Position numbers and translations under genes: made by a program
From: Paenibacillus sp. FSL R5-0345
GTDB lineage: Bacteria > Bacillota > Bacilli > Paenibacillales > Paenibacillaceae
Length of the DNA: 64,000 bases
Direction of reading: 5' to 3'
NCBI RefSeq assembly: GCF_000758585.1
Contig: NZ_CP009281.1
Coordinates: 3,162,001-3,226,000 of the forward strand
The notes under the pieces: generated by a model
Told to the model about the DNA's origin: nothing
What the model saw: only the letters and a program-made list of their open reading frames with translations
Database searches by the model: none
Part shown: in pieces, positions 59,008 to 64,000 of the stretch
Numbering within the stretch: position 1 is the stretch's first letter
How the letters are laid out: each line of letters begins with the position of its first letter

Positions 59008-60009
59008 GTGCTTCGTAATAAAGAAATCAGATGGTTATTGTTGACGATGTGCTTGATCAGTCTTGTGGCCGCAGCCGTAGCAGCATTTATATCACTGGAG
59101 GCGTTGGGAATCACAGCTGTGACTTCGGCTTTGCTGATAGGCTGCAGTTTAGTATTTACTCGCTGGAGATACGGTGAAATTGAAAAGCTCTCTGGATATC
59201 TGCGTCAAATCAGTAGTGGGAATTATACGCTTGATGTTCGTGATAATCAGGAAGGTGAGCTTAGTATCCTGAAGAATGACATTTACAAAGTGACGTTAAT
59301 GTTATCCGAGCAGAGCGCGCAATTACAAGAAGATAAACTGAAACTCACGAATGCGATTTCGGATATCTCTCATCAGCTCAAAACCCCGCTTACCTCCATG
59401 ACTGTGATGGCCGATTTATTAAGTGACCCGGAGCTGCATGTGGAGAAAAGAATGGAATTCACACGGAAGATTACTGTTCAACTCGAACGAATTGGATGGT
59501 TAGTTTCCTCATTATTAAAGTTCTCCAAGATCGATGCTGGAACTATTCATTTTAAAAAAGATCAAGTTCAAGTGAAGAAGCTAGTTCAAAAATCTTTGGA
59601 GCCCATGTTAATTCCAATGGATATTAAAGAACAACGGATCCTGATTGATGGAGAAGATAGCATCACATATGCGGGCGATCTCAATTGGACAACTGAGGCG
59701 ATCATTAATATTCTGAAAAACTGTGTAGAGCACACACCTGCTGGGGGAGAAATTTCGATTTCTTTTGCAGAAAATGCACTGTTTACGGAAATTATCATTA
59801 CAGATAACGGCAAAGGAATCCCAAAGGCAGAGCTCCCCTATATCTTCAAACGATTCTATAAAGGTAAGAATGCAAGCGAAGATAGTATAGGGATAGGACT
59901 TGCCCTAGCACAAAGCATTATCACAGGCCAAAACGGAACGATCGATGTGAAGAGTGAAGTAGGAAAAGGTACACAATTTCAGATTAAATTTTATAAGCAA
60001 GTTATTTAG
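59008..60009 (+). CDS. sensor histidine kinase, small extracellular part
   Basis: A 333-residue kinase with two TM helices at residues ~8-50 and almost no external loop between them, as in intramembrane-sensing kinases of peptide-antibiotic systems. HisKA is in ISDISHQLKTPLTSMTVMAD, and HATPase motifs are ILKNCVEHTP (N), DNGKGIP (G1), FKRFYKG (F) and SIGIGLALAQSI (G2). GTG 59008 starts right after the regulator stop codon. The following ABC transporter probably acts as its sensor and output, as in Bce systems. Confidence 0.92.
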   Translation: MLRNKEIRWLLLTMCLISLVAAAVAAFISLEALGITAVTSALLIGCSLVFTRWRYGEIEKLSGYLRQISSGNYTLDVRDNQEGELSILKNDIYKVTLMLSEQSAQLQEDKLKLTNAISDISHQLKTPLTSMTVMADLLSDPELHVEKRMEFTRKITVQLERIGWLVSSLLKFSKIDAGTIHFKKDQVQVKKLVQKSLEPMLIPMDIKEQRILIDGEDSITYAGDLNWTTEAIINILKNCVEHTPAGGEISISFAENALFTEIIITDNGKGIPKAELPYIFKRFYKGKNASEDSIGIGLALAQSIITGQNGTIDVKSEVGKGTQFQIKFYKQVI

Positions 60010-60033
60010 CACTTATGGCTTAGTGACTAGAAT

Positions 60034-60076
60034 GTCACTTTAGAGTCACTGGATAGTCATTGTAGACAGATATACT
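60034..60076 (+). promoter_or_regulatory. response-regulator direct repeats and promoter
   Basis: GTCACT (60034-60039), GTCACT (60045-60050) and GTCATT (60056-60061) repeat every 11 bp, one helical turn, ending about 10 bp before TATACT (60071-60076). There is no -35 consensus, which fits a promoter activated by an OmpR-type regulator. A complementary AGTGAC lies at 60022-60027. Confidence 0.7.
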
Positions 60077-60104
60077 GATCTCATCAACAAATGGAGGTCT
60101 AACA

Positions 60105-60788
60105 ATGGACATTTTAAAGATTGAACATCTGTCTAAAACATATGGAAAAGGCGAAACAGCGGTAAAAGCACTGGATGATGTATCTTTTTCGATTAAAAAA
60201 GGGGAATTCGTAGCGATTATCGGGCCTTCAGGCTCCGGGAAATCGACCATTCTGCACTTATTAGGCGGAGTGGATAGACCGACAAGCGGCAAAGTATTCG
60301 TAGATAACACGGATATTTATGAATTGAATGAAACACAGCTGGCGATTTTTAGACGCAGACAAATTGGGCTGATTTATCAATTCTATAATCTTATACCGGT
60401 GCTAACGGTCGAAGAGAACATCACACTCCCTTTACTGCTTGATCAGCACAAGGTAGATAAGAAACAATTTGCGGATACCGTAAAGGCGTTAAATTTGGAA
60501 AATCGCTTAAACCATCTCCCGAATCAGCTCTCAGGTGGGCAACAACAGCGGGTTTCGATAGGCAGAGCGTTAATTAGTAATCCTGCAATCATGTTAGCGG
60601 ATGAGCCAACCGGTAATCTGGATAGTAAGAACAGTGGTGAAATTATAGATTTATTAAAAATGTTTAATAAAACCTATAATCAAACACTGATTGTCATTAC
60701 TCATGATGAACGGATTGCATTACAAGCGGATAGAGTAATTACCATTGAAGATGGAAGGATCGCCAAAGATGAGGTGATTCGTCCGTGA
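60105..60788 (+). CDS. ABC transporter ATPase (MacB/BceA-like)
   Basis: A 227-residue ATPase: Walker A GPSGSGKS (~residues 39-46), Q-loop [20 protein letters not shown] (IYQFYNLI), signature [15 protein letters not shown], Walker [13 protein letters not shown], switch His in ITHDERIA. This is the MacB/LolD/BceA class that works with FtsX-type permeases. It overlaps the permease gene by 4 bp and follows the response-regulator direct repeats. Confidence 0.93.
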   Translation: MDILKIEHLSKTYGKGETAVKALDDVSFSIKKGEFVAIIGPSGSGKSTILHLLGGVDRPTSGKVFVDNTDIYELNETQLAIFRRRQIGLIYQFYNLIPVLTVEENITLPLLLDQHKVDKKQFADTVKALNLENRLNHLPNQLSGGQQQRVSIGRALISNPAIMLADEPTGNLDSKNSGEIIDLLKMFNKTYNQTLIVITHDERIALQADRVITIEDGRIAKDEVIRP

Positions 60789-63388
60789 ATATCGTAAATA
60801 AATTAACACTTAGACATTTGAAGCAGAATAAGCGAAGAACATTAGTTACTATCATTGGAGTCATCATTTCTGTGGCTATGGTGACGGCGGTGGCAACACT
60901 TGGTTTTTCATTTATGGAATTAATGAGGAAGCAGAGTATCTCGACTAATGGAGAATGGCATGTCCAATACAGAAATGTTACTAAAGCTCAGCTTAAAGCG
61001 ATAGAAGCGGATGATGCAACGAAAACACTTGTCATCTCAAATGATCGTGGGTATGCCCCTTTAGAGGGGGGACAGAATGAGAACAAGCCCTATTGGTATA
61101 TCAAGGAATATAATGCAGCTGGTTTTAAACAATTTCCGGTTGAGCTTCTGGAAGGAAGACTCCCGAAGACTAACTATGAAGTAGTCATTTCTGAGGAAAT
61201 CGCAAAAAATGCTAAAGTAACATACAAGATAGGTGAAGCTCTAACGCTCGATGTCGGAGAGCGAGTTACTAGGGATGATAAAAATAGTGGTCAACCCTTA
61301 TCCCAAAACGAACGATTACGGACTGAAGATGACACCCTGAATGAAGAGATCATTCATAAAAAACCAATGAACTACACAATTGTGGGAGTGATAAAGCGCC
61401 CCACTTGGGAACCAACATGGTCTCCGGGTTATACTGCCCTAAGTTATGTGGATGAAAGCTTGATTGGAGCAGCCGAAAAAACTACAGCTACAGTTGTATT
61501 AAATAAGGTGGATAGCTCCATATACAAGCATGCAGAGGAATTGGCAAAAGAAAACAATATAGAGTCGATTTCTTATAATAATAGTCTGCTGCGTTATTAT
61601 GGTGTGACGAATAGCGATGGTTTACGTAATACACTTCTTTCATTGTCAGTCATCGTTATGACTGTAATTATCATTGGCTCTGTTTCTTTAATCTATAATG
61701 CATTCGCGATTTCTGTCTCGGAACGTGCACGCCATTTAGGAATGCTCTCCAGCGTAGGTGCTACAAAGAGGCAGAAGCAGAATTCGGTGTTTTTTGAAGG
61801 AATGATCATCGGTTTAATTAGCATCCCTATTGGAATCCTTTGCGGAATTGCAGGAATTGGGATCACCTTTATGTTTATTAATTCGATGATTCAAGATGTA
61901 CTGGGGATAACGGAAAAATTAACATTGGTTGTTACACCTCTGTCCCTATTCACCGCTTGTGTAGTTTCGATACTTACGATTTTTATATCCACTTATCTTC
62001 CAGCCAGAAAAGCTTCCAAGATTTCGGCGATTGATGCGATCAGACAAACAACCGATGTTAAGCTCTCAGGTAAAGCAGTGAAAACTTCCAAGTTCGTTCG
62101 CAAGCTGTTTGGAATCGAAGCAGAAATTGGTTTGAAGAATTTAAAGAGAAATAAACGCAGGTACCAAGCAACCGTGTTCTCACTTGTCATTAGTATTGTT
62201 CTGTTTTTATCCGTATCTTCGTTCACTACTAATATGAGAAAGTCGGTAGAACTCTCACAGGATGGTTTGAACTACGATATTCAAGTTTATATGGGGACTG
62301 AGGACGCTCAAAAAGTAGATCGGTTGACGAAATCGATATCTGCCTTACCTAATATAACGGAATATAATGTGATCAGGGAACTAAGCTTGAGTTCATGGAT
62401 TGATGAAAAAGATATGGCAAAAGAATTGCAAGAGATCGTGGAGAAGGATAGCAGTATTTTAAAGAATGGGAAATATCCTTACTACATTCAGATCCATGCC
62501 CTAAATGAACAGAGTTTGAGAACCTATGCAGAATCGGTCGGTGTAAGTTATGAACAATTAACGGATCTCAATCAGATGTCAGCTATTGTGAATGATACCG
62601 TCACCTTTGAGGATGAGAGCGCCAAAAAGATTATTGAGACCAAAGCTCTTCATTCGGAAATCGGTCAGAAGCTTGATTTAATTTATACGGATTGGAACAC
62701 AGAGAAAGAGACGAAATTACCACCAGTAGAAATTGTCGCATTAACTGATAAACGCCCTATGGGTGTTCATTCAGCACTAGTTGGTGGATTAAACATCATT
62801 GTCTCTGAACAAGTCTTTGATCAATTAACAAATGATACGATGAGTAACGATATACAAAGCCGACTAAACCTGAACAGCTCTGATCCATTAGCGACACAAC
62901 AGGCCATTGAGGAAATGAAAGAGCGGAATGTCTATGTCCAAAATGTGTTTCAAAATAGACAAAATAGTGAGCAGATGATTATGTTAATGTCTATTTTCAC
63001 CTATGGTTTTATTGCTTTGATTACATTAATATCGATTGCGAATATTTTCAATACGATATCAACTAGCATATCACTTCGTAAAAGAGAGTTTGCGATGTTG
63101 AAGTCTGTAGGGATGACGCCAAACGGTTTTAATAAAATGATTAATTATGAAAGTATCTTCTATGGGATAAAATCACTACTTTTCGGGCTTCCGATTAGCA
63201 TAATCGTGATGTACTTGATCTATAGATCCATGATGAGTAGTTTCTCCTATGGATTCGCACTTCCGTGGATGAGTATCTTGTATGTCATAGTCGCTGTCTT
63301 TATCATCGTTAGCTCAGCTATGCTGTACTCCAGTTCAAAAGTGAAGAAGGAAAATATTATTGATGCTTTAAAACAGGAGAATATATAA
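60785..63388 (+). CDS. ABC transporter FtsX-type permease (BceB-like)
   Basis: An 867-residue permease with two FtsX domains, each with one N-terminal helix and three C-terminal helices: helix near residues 17-37, then 285-305, 335-360, 380-400; second unit near 460-480, 730-755, 780-805, 825-850. A large extracellular domain follows each first helix. The YSVGATKRQKQNSVFFEGMIIG-type and SISLRKREFAMLKSVGMT motifs are FtsX signatures. Such pumps with an adjacent two-component system typically confer peptide-antibiotic resistance. Confidence 0.9.
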   Translation: MNIVNKLTLRHLKQNKRRTLVTIIGVIISVAMVTAVATLGFSFMELMRKQSISTNGEWHVQYRNVTKAQLKAIEADDATKTLVISNDRGYAPLEGGQNENKPYWYIKEYNAAGFKQFPVELLEGRLPKTNYEVVISEEIAKNAKVTYKIGEALTLDVGERVTRDDKNSGQPLSQNERLRTEDDTLNEEIIHKKPMNYTIVGVIKRPTWEPTWSPGYTALSYVDESLIGAAEKTTATVVLNKVDSSIYKHAEELAKENNIESISYNNSLLRYYGVTNSDGLRNTLLSLSVIVMTVIIIGSVSLIYNAFAISVSERARHLGMLSSVGATKRQKQNSVFFEGMIIGLISIPIGILCGIAGIGITFMFINSMIQDVLGITEKLTLVVTPLSLFTACVVSILTIFISTYLPARKASKISAIDAIRQTTDVKLSGKAVKTSKFVRKLFGIEAEIGLKNLKRNKRRYQATVFSLVISIVLFLSVSSFTTNMRKSVELSQDGLNYDIQVYMGTEDAQKVDRLTKSISALPNITEYNVIRELSLSSWIDEKDMAKELQEIVEKDSSILKNGKYPYYIQIHALNEQSLRTYAESVGVSYEQLTDLNQMSAIVNDTVTFEDESAKKIIETKALHSEIGQKLDLIYTDWNTEKETKLPPVEIVALTDKRPMGVHSALVGGLNIIVSEQVFDQLTNDTMSNDIQSRLNLNSSDPLATQQAIEEMKERNVYVQNVFQNRQNSEQMIMLMSIFTYGFIALITLISIANIFNTISTSISLRKREFAMLKSVGMTPNGFNKMINYESIFYGIKSLLFGLPISIIVMYLIYRSMMSSFSYGFALPWMSILYVIVAVFIIVSSAMLYSSSKVKKENIIDALKQENI

Positions 63389-63403
63389 AGATTGGCCTTT
63401 CAT

Positions 63404-63428
63404 TGCCGCGTTTAACGCGGCTTTTTTG
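63404..63428 (+). terminator. intrinsic terminator of the ABC operon
   Basis: GCCGCG pairs with CGCGGC with a 5-nt loop (TTTAA), followed by six T. Confidence 0.82.
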
Positions 63429-63473
63429 TGTCATATCTGACACGAACGGTATGTTATTACATATAAATCCCTA

Positions 63474-63482
63474 TGATATAAT
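63474..63482 (+). promoter_or_regulatory. extended -10 promoter of hemY
   Basis: TGATATAAT (TGn plus TATAAT) lies 51 bp upstream of the hemY start; no good -35 box. Confidence 0.5.
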
Positions 63483-63532
63483 GTATTCAATTGAATTTAA
63501 CAGATAATAACTTTAGAGGCAGGTGTCAACGC

Positions 63533-64000
63533 TTGAGAACGGTCGTCGTGATTGGCGGGGGAATTACTGGATTGTCTACCGCTTACTATTTACAGAAATC
63601 TATAGAGCATAACAAGCTAGATGTAAAAATCATTTTGGTTGAAGCCAGCGATAGACTGGGCGGAAAAATCAGAACACTGCGACAGGAAGATTTCATTATG
63701 GAATCAGGTGCAGATTCTATTGTTACTCGCAAAACGAATGTTGCCCCATTAATTGAAGAACTTGGCATGCAAGATGAGGTCGTATATAACGCGACAGGAA
63801 TATCATATATCTATACAGAAGGAAAGCTTAAGCAAATTCCTAAGGATGCAGTCTTTGGCATCCCTCTAAGTATTGAATCGCTTGCTACAACAGATCTGGT
63901 CTCTGCTGAAGGTAAAGTTGAAGCACTTAAAGATTTCTACACTCCGAATGATAAGTTTACGAAAAATGATTCCGTGGGTGAATTTCTAGAAGCTTTCCTA
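63533..64000 (+). CDS. hemY: protoporphyrinogen/coproporphyrinogen III oxidase, 5' part (partial)
   Basis: The first ~156 residues of a gene that runs off the right edge. It starts with TTG and reads LRTVVVIGGGITGLSTAYYL, an FAD-binding Rossmann motif (GxGxxG), followed by VEASDRLGGKIRT and FIMESGADSIVTRK, which are HemY hallmarks. The enzyme oxidises coproporphyrinogen III (in Firmicutes) for heme synthesis. The ribosome binding site is AGAGGCAGGTG. The frame stays open to the end of the window. Confidence 0.9.
   Translation, partial: MRTVVVIGGGITGLSTAYYLQKSIEHNKLDVKIILVEASDRLGGKIRTLRQEDFIMESGADSIVTRKTNVAPLIEELGMQDEVVYNATGISYIYTEGKLKQIPKDAVFGIPLSIESLATTDLVSAEGKVEALKDFYTPNDKFTKNDSVGEFLEAFL

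Noticed and set aside
1..64000. A prophage, insertion sequence, CRISPR array or tRNA-linked island
   Set aside because: No transposase, integrase, phage structural gene, direct-repeat array or tRNA was recognised; the modular look comes from many small regulator/transporter units.

Overview
The window looks like the chromosome of a low-to-moderate GC, Gram-positive endospore-former of the Paenibacillus/Bacillales type. The evidence is the protein families present (YtrA-type GntR regulator, DUF2691, DUF3977, YxjG-type MetE-like enzymes, TPM proteins, DUF4179 anti-sigma factor, CWB2 lipoprotein), strong AGGAGG-like ribosome binding sites, frequent GTG/TTG starts, and compact transcription units ending in intrinsic terminators. 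No rRNA, tRNA, CRISPR array, prophage or intact insertion sequence was seen. The genus is an inference.

Layout. 1-4 kb: end of malate:quinone oxidoreductase, small DUF genes, a Vat/CatB-like acetyltransferase behind a leader-peptide attenuator, a P-loop kinase and a pgsA remnant. 4-7.3 kb: YtrA-like GntR/ABC operon. 7.5-9.9 kb: a duplicated DUF2975 + HTH module and a DUF817 protein. 10-14 kb: hypothetical protein, GNAT, Rrf2, two methyltransferases, aldo/keto reductase. 14-18 kb: msrA, then a CWB2 lipoprotein with a two-component system. 18-22 kb: PadR/MFS drug efflux pair, small membrane protein, HAD phosphatase, GNAT. 22-28 kb: bdhA with a divergent LacI regulator, cysK, acylphosphatase, double-TPM protein. 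28-31 kb: XRE regulator plus membrane protein divergent from an ABC exporter. 31-37 kb: NAGPA-type protein, LysR and two MetE-like methyltransferases, yebC. 37-38.5 kb: fluoride riboswitch and CLC-F-type antiporter. 38.6-44 kb: ABC exporter with a double-HTH MerR regulator, then an ABC-F gene broken by a 5-bp tandem repeat in its first Walker A motif, behind a long structured leader and coupled to a Mef-like MFS pump. 44-50.7 kb: amidase, ECF sigma/anti-sigma pair, AlaX-like editing protein, copper-amine-oxidase-N protein. 50.7-58 kb: deacetylase, ABC ATPase remnant, maa, Nudix, YdcZ pair, HesB-like protein, PadR/DUF2812, methyltransferase, GNAT. 58-63.4 kb: two-component system with a BceAB/MacB-like ABC transporter. 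The right edge holds the start of hemY.

Common theme. The region is rich in stress and antibiotic-response modules, each with its own local switch. Two antibiotic-type genes have leader regulation: the Vat-like gene by probable translation attenuation and the ABC-F gene by probable transcription attenuation. A CLC-F gene has a fluoride riboswitch. Several regulator/transporter pairs have visible paired operators (PadR ATATGT-N8-ACATAT, XRE GTATAG-N4-CTATAC, LacI GGAAACG-type, response-regulator 11-bp direct repeats). The most unusual points are the GAACG x3 repeat that switches the ABC-F reading frame, the structured leader in front of it, and the leader-peptide/hairpin arrangement before the acetyltransferase.
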